Part shown: one piece after another, positions 15,692-24,726 of the stretch
Position numbering within the stretch: the first letter of the stretch is position 1
Layout: each line of letters starts with the position of its first letter
NCBI RefSeq assembly: GCF_017355885.1
Contig: NZ_JAFEUU010000006.1
Location: forward strand, 186,001 to 250,000
Direction: 5' to 3'
Origin: Sabulicella rubraurantiaca
GTDB lineage: Bacteria > Pseudomonadota > Alphaproteobacteria > Acetobacterales > Acetobacteraceae
Length of the DNA: 64,000 bases
Made by a program: the position numbers and the translations under genes
Notes under the pieces: generated by a model
The model's input: the letters and a program-made list of their open reading frames with translations, nothing else
The model's database searches: none
What the model was told of the DNA's origin: nothing

Positions 15692-16603
15692 TCAGTCGCA
15701 GAAGATGGCGACCTCCGGTGCATCACCCTCGCGCCACGCGCCGCGATACATGCCCGCCGTGTTGAAGGGCAGGGCGAAGCTGCCCGCCGCATCCACCGCA
15801 ATAAGCCCGCCCGAGCCGCCCGCCTCCGGCACTGCCTGCTCGACGACGAAGCGCGTCGCCTGCTCCAGCGTCTCGCCGGCGAGGCGCATCCGGGCCGCCA
15901 CCTCATGCGCGGCGGCGCAGCGCAGGAAGGCCTCGCCCGTGCCGGTGCAGGACACGGCGACGCGAGGGTCGGCCCAGGTCCCGGCGCCGATCACCGGGCT
16001 GTCGCCCACCCGCCCCGGACGCTTATTGGTCATGCCGCCGGTGGAGGTCGCAGCGGCCAGCGCACCGGTCGCGTCGCGTGCCACCGCGCCGACCGTGCCG
16101 GTGCGTCCGTCATGGTCCAGCACCAGCTCCCCGCTCTGCTGCGCCTTTTCCAGCTGCGCCAGGCGGTGCGGCGTGACGAAGTAGCCCGGATCGGCCATGA
16201 CGAGGCCGCATTCGGCGGCGAGATCGTCCGCCGCCTCGCCCTGCAGCAGCACGTGCTTCGTGTGGCGCATCACCGCCTGGGCGGCGCGCACCGGGTTGCG
16301 GATGCGGCGCGCCCCGGTGATGGCACCTGCGCGCCCATCGTCCAGCATCAGCGCTGCGTCCAGCTCGGCATGGCCGGCGGCGGTGAGGGTGGCCCCGTGC
16401 CCGGCATTGAAAAGGGGAGAATCCTCCATGCTGGCAACGGCGGCGAGGACCGCCTCCTCTGCCGCACCACCCTCGCGCAGCACGGCGGCACCCGCTTCCA
16501 GCGAGGCGTGCAGCGCGTCGCGATACGCCTGCTCCTTCTCCGCATTCATCTCCGCGCGAGCAATCGTGCCCGCGCCGCCATGGATGGCGATGGTCCAGCC
16601 CAT
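15692..16603 (-). CDS. iaaA: Isoaspartyl peptidase / L-asparaginase (Ntn hydrolase)
   Basis: A 303-residue Ntn-hydrolase that cleaves isoaspartyl dipeptides and L-asparagine after self-processing. IAIHGGAGT at the N-terminus and the processing site RTGTVGAVARD, with Thr170 as the nucleophile exposed by cleavage, identify the family; TSTGGMTNKRPGRVGDSPVIG follows as expected. The usual precursor length is about 300-320 residues. It lies 33 bases downstream of the SDR gene and may share its transcript. Confidence 0.95.
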   Translation of the reverse strand: MGWTIAIHGGAGTIARAEMNAEKEQAYRDALHASLEAGAAVLREGGAAEEAVLAAVASMEDSPLFNAGHGATLTAAGHAELDAALMLDDGRAGAITGARRIRNPVRAAQAVMRHTKHVLLQGEAADDLAAECGLVMADPGYFVTPHRLAQLEKAQQSGELVLDHDGRTGTVGAVARDATGALAAATSTGGMTNKRPGRVGDSPVIGAGTWADPRVAVSCTGTGEAFLRCAAAHEVAARMRLAGETLEQATRFVVEQAVPEAGGSGGLIAVDAAGSFALPFNTAGMYRGAWREGDAPEVAIFCD

Positions 16604-16636
16604 GAATTCTCCTCGGCGATCCTGTGTGCCCGCGAC

Positions 16637-17713
16637 CTATTCCGCGGCCATTCCCGTAGGGCGCGGCGCGGTCCGGCGCCAGCCGCGCCCCGAGCCGTGG
16701 CTGCTGCCGCGCCGGCTCTGCTGGAACAGCAGCAGCGCCGCCGCACCGGCCACTCCGGCCGTCGCCACGGCCAGCGGGTTCATCTGCATCTCCAGCAGCA
16801 GCGAGGTGCGGCGCGGCGCCGGGCCGGACAGGGAGGAGGTTTCGGCCAGATCCTCCTTCGGCTGGTAGAGGTTGTCGCGCCGCGTCGCGCGGCCGGGATC
16901 GTCGGATTCCTGCGTGGGCCGCGCGAGGGCCACCATCGCCATGTCGGTGAGTGCAGGGAAAAGCTTGCCCATCCAGGCGACCGCCGCGCCACCGCCGCCC
17001 ACGGTCAGGTCGCGCACCGGATGGGTGCAGGCATGCAGGATGGCCCGCGCCACCACGCGCGGATGATAGGACGGAGGCGGGTTGCGCGTGCCTGGCGCGC
17101 CGGTGAGGTTGCGCGCGTGCTCCATGTAGGGCGTGTCGATCGGGCCGGGCTTGATCAGCGTGATCGAGGCGCGGGAGCCATCCATGCGCGCCTCCATCCG
17201 CAGCGTGTCCGTGATCGCCTTCACTGCGAATTTCGCCGCCGAATAGGGGCCCTGCAGCGCGATCGCCCGCTCGCTGAGCACGGAGCCGATATTGACCAGC
17301 GCGCCGCCCCGGTCCTTCAGGTGCCGCAGCGCGACGAGCGAGCCGTGCAGCGTGCCCCAATAGACCACGTCGAAGAGGCGCTTCTGGTCCTCGATCGGCG
17401 TCTCGTCCACGCGGCCGTAGATGAAGGCGCCGGCGTCGTTCACCCAGGAATCGATGCGGCCGAAATGCTGCAGCGCCAGCGCCGCCGCGCGCTCATGCGT
17501 CGCCGGATCCGCGACGTCGCCGGCCAGGGCCTGCGCCTCGGTGCCCTTGGCGCGCAACTCCTCCGCCAGGGTTTCCAGCGCATCGCGGTTGCGGGCAACG
17601 AGGATCAGCTTTGCACCCTGCTCGGCGGCCATGCGGGCGGTGGCGAGGCCAATGCCGGAGGAGGCGCCCGTCAGGACGATCACCTGACGGGAAAGCTGCT
17701 TGAGATGGGGCAT
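16637..17713 (-). CDS. Short-chain dehydrogenase with a C-terminal membrane anchor
   Basis: A 358-residue SDR oxidoreductase. The cofactor loop TGASSGIG is at residues 15-22, NDAG near 92, Ser near 144 and the catalytic YSAAK at 157-161. Beyond the normal SDR length there is a C-terminal extension with a hydrophobic segment (about residues 315-332, AVATAGVAGAAALLLF) followed by basic residues, suggesting a membrane tether. ATG 17713 is the start that immediately precedes the Rossmann fold. The substrate is unknown. It adjoins shc on the same strand with a 55-base gap, but involvement in hopanoid chemistry is only a positional suggestion. Confidence 0.9.
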   Translation of the reverse strand: MPHLKQLSRQVIVLTGASSGIGLATARMAAEQGAKLILVARNRDALETLAEELRAKGTEAQALAGDVADPATHERAAALALQHFGRIDSWVNDAGAFIYGRVDETPIEDQKRLFDVVYWGTLHGSLVALRHLKDRGGALVNIGSVLSERAIALQGPYSAAKFAVKAITDTLRMEARMDGSRASITLIKPGPIDTPYMEHARNLTGAPGTRNPPPSYHPRVVARAILHACTHPVRDLTVGGGGAAVAWMGKLFPALTDMAMVALARPTQESDDPGRATRRDNLYQPKEDLAETSSLSGPAPRRTSLLLEMQMNPLAVATAGVAGAAALLLFQQSRRGSSHGSGRGWRRTAPRPTGMAAE

Positions 17714-17768
17714 GGTCGCGGTCCCTCGAGAGGTTCCGCGACTCAACACGCCCCGGCGTCGGGAGTTG

Positions 17769-19748
17769 TTAGAGCCCCACCCCGACGCGCCGCGTGTTGG
17801 ACTGGCGCAGGTTTCGCAGCCGCGCCAGGGCCCAGAGCGGGAAGATCCGCCGGTAGCCGTGGTAGCGAAGGTAGAAGACGCGCGGGAAGCCGGTGCCCGT
17901 GTAGTCCTCCTCCGGCCAGCCGCCATCGGGGCCCTGCCGCGACATCAGCCATTCGGCGCCGCGCGCCACCGCCGGGTGGTCCGCCTCGCCCGCCGCCATC
18001 AGCCCCAGGATCGCCCAGGCGGTCTGGCTGGCGGAGGAGGGGGCGGGAAGCGGCGCATCCGGCCGCGTGCCGCCGCGCGCGGGATAGGACATCCCGTCCT
18101 CGCCCCAACCGCCATCCGCGTTCTGCCGGGCAACGAGCCAGGACACGGCGCGGCGGATCGCCGGGTGGGCGTGCGGCAGTCCGGCCGCGTTCAGCGCCGT
18201 CAGCGCCGACCAAGTGCCATAGACGTAGTTCACGCCCCAGCGCCCGTACCAGGAGCCGTCGGCCTCCTGCTCGCGCAGCAGGTACTCGATGGCGTTGCGG
18301 CTCGCCGCCTCGTCGCCGCGGCCCAGCTGCGCCAGCATGGCGAGGCAGCGCCCGGACACGTCGGCGGTGGGCGGGTCGAGCAGTGCGCCATGGTCGGCGA
18401 AGGGGATGTGGTTCAGGTAGTGGAAGGTGTTGTCGGCGTCGAAGGCCCCCCAGCCGCCGCCGCGCGACTGCATCCCCACCGTCCAGTCCACCGCACGGTT
18501 CACCGCGCCATTCATGGCGGCCGAGCCCTCGCCCGTCTCGCGGCGATAGCGGTCCATGGCCAGCACCACCACGGCGGTGTCGTCCACGTCCGGATAGTGC
18601 GCGTTCTCGTACTGGAAGGCCCAGCCGCCCGGCTTCAGCTCCGGACGCTGCCAGGACCAGTCGCCCACCGTGTCGCGGATCTCCTTGGAGAGCAGCCAGT
18701 CGAGGCCCTGGCGGACCTCCTGCTCATGCCCGCCCGCCTCCAGCAGCGCGTGGGAGGACAGGGCGGTGTCCCAGACCGGCGAAAGGCAGGGCTGGACATA
18801 GGTCTCGCCATCCTCGCGCTCCTTCACCAGCTTCTCGACCGACCGCCAAGCGGTGACGACGCGCGGGTCGTCCTTCGGCACGCCGAGGCAGTGATACATC
18901 ATCACCGCATTGGCCATGGCCGGGTAGATCGCGCCCAGCCCGTCCTCGCCGTTCAGGCGTTCGGTGACGAAGCGCTCGCAGGCCGCCTCGGCGCGGGCGC
19001 GGTGGGTGCGCGGGAAGATGGAGCGGGCGCGGTGCAGCGCCGCGTCCAGACCCTTGAACAGGGAGGACCATGGCTCCTGCTGATGGGCGCCGCCGGGCCA
19101 TTCCTTCACCTGTTCGGGCGGCGTGCGGAACAGCTCGGCGATCGTGGCGCCGGTCGGGTTCGCCGCCACCGGGCGATGCGCCATCACCACGGTCAGCGGC
19201 ACCACCACCGTCCGCGCCCAGTAGGAGATCTTGCTGATGTGGAAGGGGAACCAGCGCGGCAGCAGCATGATCTCGGGCGGCATCATCGGCACCGCGCGCC
19301 AGGGCACCGCGCCGAAGATGGCCAGCGTCGCACGGGTGAAGACGTTGGACTTCTCCGCCCCGCCGGCGGCCAGGATCGCCTCGCGCGCGCGGACCATGTG
19401 CGGCTCGTCGGCACGGTCGCCGATCAGCTTCAGCGCGAGATAGGCCTTCACCGAGCAGGAGACGTCTAGCGGCCCGCCATGGAAGAGCGGCCATCCGCCA
19501 TGATCGGCCTGGATGCGGCGCAGGTAGCGGCCGATCGCCGCCTCCCGCTCCGGCTGGATGTTGCCGAAGAAGTGATGGAGCATCAGGTATTCGGCCGGGA
19601 TGGTGGCATCCGCCTCCAGCTCGAACACCCAATGCCCGTCCGGCCTCTGATGCGCCAGCAGGTGGTCGGCAGCGGAACGGATTGCGCGGTCCAGCGCGTC
19701 GCCGGCCGCCACCCCCCCGGTGGCGGAACCGGCCGTCTGGGACATCAT
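17769..19748 (-). CDS. shc: Squalene-hopene cyclase
   Basis: This monotopic membrane enzyme cyclises squalene to hopene/diplopterol, the entry to hopanoids. The 659-residue length is normal. The catalytic DVDDTA motif lies at residues 387-392, and several QW repeats are visible (for example QEADGSWYGRWG and QNADGGWGEDG). The open frame begins at a TTG at 19793, but ATG 19748 (or the neighbouring ATG 19745) is preferred, with GAGG about 14 bases upstream. It follows hpnA-hpnB on the same strand. The squalene-synthesis genes hpnC-hpnE and hpnH/hpnG are not in this window. Confidence 0.96.
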   Translation of the reverse strand: MMSQTAGSATGGVAAGDALDRAIRSAADHLLAHQRPDGHWVFELEADATIPAEYLMLHHFFGNIQPEREAAIGRYLRRIQADHGGWPLFHGGPLDVSCSVKAYLALKLIGDRADEPHMVRAREAILAAGGAEKSNVFTRATLAIFGAVPWRAVPMMPPEIMLLPRWFPFHISKISYWARTVVVPLTVVMAHRPVAANPTGATIAELFRTPPEQVKEWPGGAHQQEPWSSLFKGLDAALHRARSIFPRTHRARAEAACERFVTERLNGEDGLGAIYPAMANAVMMYHCLGVPKDDPRVVTAWRSVEKLVKEREDGETYVQPCLSPVWDTALSSHALLEAGGHEQEVRQGLDWLLSKEIRDTVGDWSWQRPELKPGGWAFQYENAHYPDVDDTAVVVLAMDRYRRETGEGSAAMNGAVNRAVDWTVGMQSRGGGWGAFDADNTFHYLNHIPFADHGALLDPPTADVSGRCLAMLAQLGRGDEAASRNAIEYLLREQEADGSWYGRWGVNYVYGTWSALTALNAAGLPHAHPAIRRAVSWLVARQNADGGWGEDGMSYPARGGTRPDAPLPAPSSASQTAWAILGLMAAGEADHPAVARGAEWLMSRQGPDGGWPEEDYTGTGFPRVFYLRYHGYRRIFPLWALARLRNLRQSNTRRVGVGL

Positions 19749-19856
19749 CTTCACGTCGTTGACCTCATCCCCACGGATCGGTGGCTTCCCCAAGCCGCCT
19801 GGATACAGTTGCAGGCCCGGGCAAGGAAGCGCGTATCTCGCTGATTTGCCATGTGT

Positions 19857-20987
19857 TCATGTGCGGGACAGGGTTTCGCCCTTCCACAGCCCGCCCCGCC
19901 CGGCCCATTCGGCGCGGGCGGAATCCAGGGTGAAGAGGAGATAAGTCCCTGCCACCAACGGCAGGGCGAAGCCACGCAGCGGCGACAGGCCGAAGCGGCG
20001 CAGCATCGGCGCGAAGGACAGGGCCATCATCCCCCAGGCCAGCAGCCCGATCCACCGCGCCGCCCCTTCCGCAAAGATCGCCAGCAGCGGCGGCACGAGG
20101 AAGACCAGCACCATCGCCGCCACCATGCCGAGCAGAATGGCGGGATTGTAGCCCAGCTGCGCATAGGCGGTGCGCGCCACCATGGCGCGGATGGTGCCGA
20201 TGTCATCATAGGCGCGCAGCGACCGCACCCGCTCCGTCAGCCCGAGCGAGAGCCGCCCGCCGCCCCGCTTCATCAGCCCGGCCAAGGCGCAATCGTCGAT
20301 GATGCGGCCCCGGATGGGCGCCAGCCCGCCTCGCGCCTCAAAGGCATCGCGGCGCAGAAGCACGCAGCCCCCGGCCGCGGCGGCGGTGCGGGCGCGCGGG
20401 TTGTTGCTCCATCGGAACGGATACAGCATGGCGAAGAAGAAGACGAAGGCCGGGATCAGCCACCGCTCCGCCGCGCTCTCGCAGCGCAGACGCGCCATCA
20501 GGGAGACGAGGTCCAGCCGCCCCTGCTCCATGCGCTGCACGAGGCGGCGCAGGCTGTCCGGGTCGTGCACGATGTCGGCATCGGTGAAGAGGATACGCGA
20601 ATGGTCCTCGCCCGCGACGGCTCCCAACCCCTGGCGCAGCGCGTTCAGCTTGCCGGACCAGCCGGGCGGCCGCTCGCCGCCCGTCACCACGCGCAGGCGC
20701 TCATCCCCGGCCGCCTGCGCCAGCGCGCCCGTGCCGTCGGAGGACCGGTCATCCACCACCACGATGCGGAGCCGCCCGGGATAATCCTGCGCGCAAAGAC
20801 TCGCGACCGTCGCGGCGATGGTCTCCGCCTCGTTGCGCGCCGGAATAATGGCGCAGACAGCGGGCCATTCCGCCGGGTCGGGCAGGGAGGCGGCATCGCG
20901 GTCGTCGTCGCGCGCCAGCCAGAAGAAGCCGCGCCCGAAGAGCAGCACGACCCAGGCCAGCAGCGCCGCCAGCGCCAGCACCGTCAT
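19857..20987 (-). CDS. hpnB: Hopanoid-associated glycosyltransferase HpnB (GT2 type)
   Basis: A 376-residue membrane-associated GT2 glycosyltransferase. Residues 1-22 form a membrane segment. The nucleotide-sugar-binding IIPARNEAETI is at 48-58, VVVDDRSSDGT at 77-86, and FTDADIV at 134-140 provides the metal-binding DxD. Three further hydrophobic helices lie near the C-terminus. The start codon overlaps the stop of hpnA (ATGA), and the neighbourhood with shc supports the hopene-associated HpnB assignment. The sugar acceptor chemistry of HpnB is not well defined. Confidence 0.88.
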   Translation of the reverse strand: MTVLALAALLAWVVLLFGRGFFWLARDDDRDAASLPDPAEWPAVCAIIPARNEAETIAATVASLCAQDYPGRLRIVVVDDRSSDGTGALAQAAGDERLRVVTGGERPPGWSGKLNALRQGLGAVAGEDHSRILFTDADIVHDPDSLRRLVQRMEQGRLDLVSLMARLRCESAAERWLIPAFVFFFAMLYPFRWSNNPRARTAAAAGGCVLLRRDAFEARGGLAPIRGRIIDDCALAGLMKRGGGRLSLGLTERVRSLRAYDDIGTIRAMVARTAYAQLGYNPAILLGMVAAMVLVFLVPPLLAIFAEGAARWIGLLAWGMMALSFAPMLRRFGLSPLRGFALPLVAGTYLLFTLDSARAEWAGRGGLWKGETLSRT

Positions 20988-21982
20988 CGGGCGAGCATCC
21001 CGGCCTCGCGGAACCAGGCGATGGCGTCGCGCACCCCTTCCTGCCAGGGCCGCGCGGTGAAGCCGAACACGCGCTGCGCCTTGGACGGATCGAAGAACAT
21101 CCGGGTCCGCGCCATGCGCAGCCCGTCCAGGGTGAGCATCGGCTCCGCCCCCGTCACCCGCGCCGCCGCCTCCGCCACCCAGGCCAGCGGGAAGAGCGGG
21201 GCGCGCGGCAGCCGGAAGGGCGGGCGACGGCCGCATTCCGCCGCGATGAAGCGCAACATCTCCGCAAGGGTCACGTCCTGCCCGCCCAGGATGTGCCGCT
21301 CGCCCACCGCGCCGCGGTCCAGCGCCGCCACCACCCCCGCCGCGCAGTCACGCACATGGACGAGGTTCAGCCCGGTCTCGACATAGGCGGGCATCTTGCC
21401 GCGCGCCGCTTCCAAGATCACGCGGCCCGTAGGGGTAGGGCGGCGGTCATAGGGGCCGATGGGCGTGGAAGGGTTCACGATCACCGCCGGCAGCCCCTCC
21501 TCGCGCACCAGGGCCTCGACCACGCGCTCCGCCTCGGTCTTGCTGCGCTTATACGGGCCGATCGCCTCGTCGGGCTTCGCCGCATCCGCCTCGGTGGCCG
21601 GAAGCCCGTCCGCGCGGGGCTTCAGCGTCGCGACGGAGGAGACATGGACGATGCGCCGCACCCCCGCCTCCAGCGCCGCGCGCATCAGCGCCTCCGTGCC
21701 TTCCACGTTCACTGCCCGCATCCGCTCGGGATCGGGCACGAAGATGCGGTAATCGGCGGCGGCGTGGATCACCGCATCCACCCCCGCCACCGCGCTGCGC
21801 AGCGAGTCCCGGTCGGTCAGCGACCCCGTCGCCCAGTCGAGTTCCAGCCCTGACAGCGTGTCGCGCGGCGTGCCCTGGCGCACGAAGGCGCGGACGCGAT
21901 GCCCGGCGGCGAGGAGTTCCCGCGCCAGGGACGCGCCGAGGAAGCCGGTCGCGCCGGTGAGCAGGATGATGGAAGGCGGCAT
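20984..21982 (-). CDS. hpnA: Hopanoid-associated sugar epimerase HpnA (extended SDR)
   Basis: A 332-residue NAD(P)-dependent extended SDR of the epimerase/dehydratase type. TGATGFLG at residues 9-16 binds the cofactor, and IGPYKRSKTEAE near residue 145 carries the catalytic Tyr and Lys. PSTPIGPYDRRPTPTG follows as in HpnA. It is the first gene of the minus-strand hopanoid operon, divergent from hpnM, and is translationally coupled to hpnB by ATGA. Confidence 0.9.
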   Translation of the reverse strand: MPPSIILLTGATGFLGASLARELLAAGHRVRAFVRQGTPRDTLSGLELDWATGSLTDRDSLRSAVAGVDAVIHAAADYRIFVPDPERMRAVNVEGTEALMRAALEAGVRRIVHVSSVATLKPRADGLPATEADAAKPDEAIGPYKRSKTEAERVVEALVREEGLPAVIVNPSTPIGPYDRRPTPTGRVILEAARGKMPAYVETGLNLVHVRDCAAGVVAALDRGAVGERHILGGQDVTLAEMLRFIAAECGRRPPFRLPRAPLFPLAWVAEAAARVTGAEPMLTLDGLRMARTRMFFDPSKAQRVFGFTARPWQEGVRDAIAWFREAGMLAR

Positions 21983-22033
21983 GGCAGGGTTCTGGCAAGG
22001 GAGGTTTCCCTCGTCCAGCCACGGGCGGCCCCC

Positions 22034-22039
22034 TATATA
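22034..22039 (+). promoter_or_regulatory. TATATA box 8 bases before the hpnM start codon
   Basis: TATATA lies in an otherwise GC-rich 65-base divergent spacer between hpnA and hpnM. If used as a -10 element, transcription would begin at or within a base or two of the hpnM ATG at 22048, implying a leaderless message. No good -35 hexamer is visible at 17-base spacing, so this is tentative. Confidence 0.35.
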
Positions 22040-22047
22040 CCGCCCCC

Positions 22048-22638
22048 ATGACGACGCGACGCACCCTCCTTTCCGCCGCCGCCCTCATGCCGCTGCCCGC
22101 CCTGGCGCAGGGGGCAGACCCCGTCGCAGTGGTCGAGCGCTTCCACGCAGCGCTGCTGGCGGTGATGCGCGACGCGCAGCGCCTGGGCGCGCGCGGCCGC
22201 TACGACCGGCTTTCCAGCCCAATGCAGCAGAGCTTCGACCTCGCCGCCATGACGCGCATCGCGGTCGGCCCGTCCTGGAACGGCTTCGGCGCGGCGGAGC
22301 AGCAGGCGCTGACCGAGGCCTTCTCCCGCTGGTCCGTCGCGACCTATGCCGCGCGCTTCGACGGGTATGCGGGTGAAAGCTTCACCACCACCGGCATCCA
22401 GGCCTTGCCCAATGGCGACGTGCTGGTCCGCACCAGCCTGAACAGGACAGGCGGGCAGGATCCGGTGGTGCTGTCCTACCTGGTGCGGCGCGGCCGCATC
22501 GTGGATGTCTACCTGACCGGCACGATCAGCGAGCTGGCCTCGCGCCGCTCGGAATTCTCGGGAATCCTGCGGGATGGCGGGCCGACGCGCCTCACCAACG
22601 AGCTGAACGCCCGCTCGGCGCGGCTATTGGGGGCGTGA
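22048..22638 (+). CDS. hpnM: HpnM / MlaC-like periplasmic lipid-binding protein
   Basis: A 196-residue protein of the Ttg2D/MlaC family, which carries phospholipids between inner and outer membranes. A signal peptide (residues 1-21, ending PALAQ) is followed by the VVERFHAALLAVM and FDLAAMTRIAVGPSWNGF segments and by a C-terminal GRIVDVYLTGTISELASRRSEF typical of the family. HpnM is the hopanoid-cluster version. The gene faces mlaA tail to tail with a 15-base overlap, and MlaA is the outer-membrane partner in lipid transport, so the pair is functionally consistent. Confidence 0.9.
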   Translation: MTTRRTLLSAAALMPLPALAQGADPVAVVERFHAALLAVMRDAQRLGARGRYDRLSSPMQQSFDLAAMTRIAVGPSWNGFGAAEQQALTEAFSRWSVATYAARFDGYAGESFTTTGIQALPNGDVLVRTSLNRTGGQDPVVLSYLVRRGRIVDVYLTGTISELASRRSEFSGILRDGGPTRLTNELNARSARLLGA

Positions 22639-23520
22639 CCCCCGCCGCGCGCTGCCGGCCCCGCCCGGCGCCGCGCGGAACACGCTGAACCCTTCCCCGG
22701 GCTGCGCGGCCGCAGGAGGCGCGGCGGAAGGCGCCTCGCCCGGGTCGTCCAGCAGCACCGGCATCAGCGGCCCCGCGCCGGGCAGCGCGGCATCCGGATC
22801 GTCCAGCGTCTGCACCGCGCCCGTCCCGGCCGAGGTGCGGCCCAGCTCCGCGTCGCGCCGCTGCCGCACCACGGAGCGCAGGCGCGCGTAGAAATCCAGG
22901 CTGTCGGCGCGCAGCGCGTCCAGGTTCTCGATATTCTCGGCGCGAAGGTCGAGCCCGCCCAGCACGCCGCGCCCCACCCCGACCAGGGTGTTCACCGTGC
23001 TGCCCATGATGAAGCCGCCGGCAACGCCGACCGGGTTGGCCAGAGAGTCCACGCCCTGGCCCACCGCGTCGCGCAGGTGGCTCGGCCCGAGCACAGGCAG
23101 CATGAGATACGGCCCATCCGGCACGCCATAGACGTGAAGGGTCTGGCCGAAATCCGCCGGGCGCTCCGTCGCGCCGCCCAGCGTCGCCACGTCGAAGATC
23201 CCCAGCAGCCCCGCGGTGCTGTTGATGTAGAAGCGCATCAGCGTCTGCCCGGCATCGAGGAAGCGGGCCTGCAGCAGGTTGTTGGTGAGGATGACCGGCT
23301 GGTTCAGGTTGTTCAGCACGTTGCGGATGCCGGTCCGCACCGGGGCGGGCAGCGCGGCGCGGTAGGCTTCCGCTGCCGGGCGGATCACCGCCTCGTCCAG
23401 CCCTTCGTTGAACTGGAGGACCTGCCGGTTGGCCGGCTCGAACGGGTCCGCCGGATCGCCGCCGGGCGCGGGGTTGGTGGCGCAGGCGGCGAGCAGCAAC
23501 AGGAGGGGGAGGAGGCGCAT
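22624..23520 (-). CDS. mlaA: MlaA/VacJ outer-membrane lipoprotein
   Basis: MlaA is an outer-membrane lipoprotein that extracts misplaced phospholipids and passes them to MlaC. Residues 1-13 are a lipoprotein signal with lipobox LAAC (Cys13). DPFEPANRQVLQFNEGLDEAVIRP, the NVLNNLNQPVILTNNLLQ segment and YGVPDGPYLMLPVLGPS are diagnostic. A Pro/Ala-rich tail of about 60 residues follows the core. The 298-residue length exceeds the usual 250 or so because of that tail. It converges on hpnM with an overlap of 15 bases. Confidence 0.93.
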   Translation of the reverse strand: MRLLPLLLLLAACATNPAPGGDPADPFEPANRQVLQFNEGLDEAVIRPAAEAYRAALPAPVRTGIRNVLNNLNQPVILTNNLLQARFLDAGQTLMRFYINSTAGLLGIFDVATLGGATERPADFGQTLHVYGVPDGPYLMLPVLGPSHLRDAVGQGVDSLANPVGVAGGFIMGSTVNTLVGVGRGVLGGLDLRAENIENLDALRADSLDFYARLRSVVRQRRDAELGRTSAGTGAVQTLDDPDAALPGAGPLMPVLLDDPGEAPSAAPPAAAQPGEGFSVFRAAPGGAGSARRGSRPQ

Positions 23521-23567
23521 GTCGGCCCCACCCTACCAAAGCGCGGTGACGCGCGCGATGGTGGGGC

Positions 23568-24722
23568 GTGACCGTCCTCGCTGTCCTCTTTTCCCTCCTG
23601 GCCCTTGTCGGTGCCGGCCAGGCGGTCGCCGCGCGCCGTGCCCTGCGACGTCTGGCCGGGTCGCCCTTGCCCACTTCGCCCGCCCTGCCGGCCTCGGTGC
23701 TCAAGCCGCTGCACGGCGCGGAGCCGGGGCTGGAGGAAGGGCTGCGCGCCAGCTTCGGGCAGCGCCATGAAGCGCCCTTCGAGGTGCTGATGGCGGTGGC
23801 CGACCCGGCCGACCCGGCGCGCCCGGTGGCGGAGGCTGCGATCGCCGCCGGCCCGGCGCCGGGCCGCCTGCTGGCGGGCGGGGCGGTGCTGGGATCAAAC
23901 CGGAAGGTGTCGCAGCTTGTCCACCTCGAGGCGGCGGCATCGCACCCCATCCTGGTGGCGGCGGATGCGGATATGCTCTGCCCACCCGAGTGGCTGACCG
24001 CCGTTTCCGCGCCCCTGGCCGACCCATCCGTGGGCCTCGTCACCTGCCTCTACCGGGGCGAGGCGCGGCGGGACACGGCCTGGGCGCGCCTCGCCGCGCT
24101 GGGCATCGACTGGCATTTCCTGCCCAATGCCGCCCTCGGCGAGGCGCTGGGCAAGGCCCAGGGCTGCTACGGCGCCACGGTGGCGCTGCGGCAGGAGACG
24201 CTGGAGCGGCTGGGCGGGTTCCGCGACTTCCTCGACCTGCTGGCCGATGACCACGCCCTGGGCGCGGCGGTGCGCCGCCTGGGGCTGCGCGTCGTCGTCT
24301 CCCCCGTGCTGCCCGGCCATGCCATGACGGAAACCTCACTGGCGGAACTGTGGCGGCACGAGCTGCGATGGGCCCGCACCGTGCGGCTGCTGAACCCGGC
24401 GGGCTATGCCGGGCTGCTCTTCACCCACCCCTTGCCCTGGGCGCTTCTCGCCCTTGCGCTGGCACCGGGCGCCCTGATGGCGGGCGTGCTGGGGGCGGCG
24501 CTGGGGGCGCGGCTCTTCCTTGCCACGGGGGTTGACCGGGCGCTGGGGCGGCGGCTCTGCATCCGGCGTCTTACGACCTTACCGATTCGCGACTTGCTTT
24601 CGGCCGCCATCTGGGCCACGGCATGGGGAACGGGGCGGGTGGACTGGCAAGGCCGGCGCTACGCCCTCTCGGCCAAGGGTCGCATGACCGAGGCCGGGTC
24701 CCCACGCCACCGAGGTTCCTGA
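23568..24722 (+). CDS. hpnI: Hopanoid glycosyltransferase HpnI
   Basis: HpnI adds N-acetylglucosamine to bacteriohopanetetrol, the first step of glucosaminyl and cyclitol-ether hopanoids. The 384-residue protein has an N-terminal membrane segment, SVLKPLHGAEPGLEEGL (43-59), the DxD motif DAD at 133-135, an LDLLADDHALG acidic site near residue 225, and a QRRAxxRW-like region (HELRWARTVR near 265) followed by membrane helices. This is the ceramide glucosyltransferase-like GT21 pattern of HpnI. The start is GTG 23568. It leads the plus-strand operon with hpnJ 4 bases downstream. Confidence 0.93.
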   Translation: MTVLAVLFSLLALVGAGQAVAARRALRRLAGSPLPTSPALPASVLKPLHGAEPGLEEGLRASFGQRHEAPFEVLMAVADPADPARPVAEAAIAAGPAPGRLLAGGAVLGSNRKVSQLVHLEAAASHPILVAADADMLCPPEWLTAVSAPLADPSVGLVTCLYRGEARRDTAWARLAALGIDWHFLPNAALGEALGKAQGCYGATVALRQETLERLGGFRDFLDLLADDHALGAAVRRLGLRVVVSPVLPGHAMTETSLAELWRHELRWARTVRLLNPAGYAGLLFTHPLPWALLALALAPGALMAGVLGAALGARLFLATGVDRALGRRLCIRRLTTLPIRDLLSAAIWATAWGTGRVDWQGRRYALSAKGRMTEAGSPRHRGS

Positions 24723-24726
24723 TCGC

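Noticed and set aside
15179-18856. A 1225-codon open frame on the plus strand
   Set aside because: It runs antisense through the peptidase, SDR and shc genes. Its translation is Arg/His/Ala/Pro-rich without domains, as expected from third-position GC bias opposite real genes.
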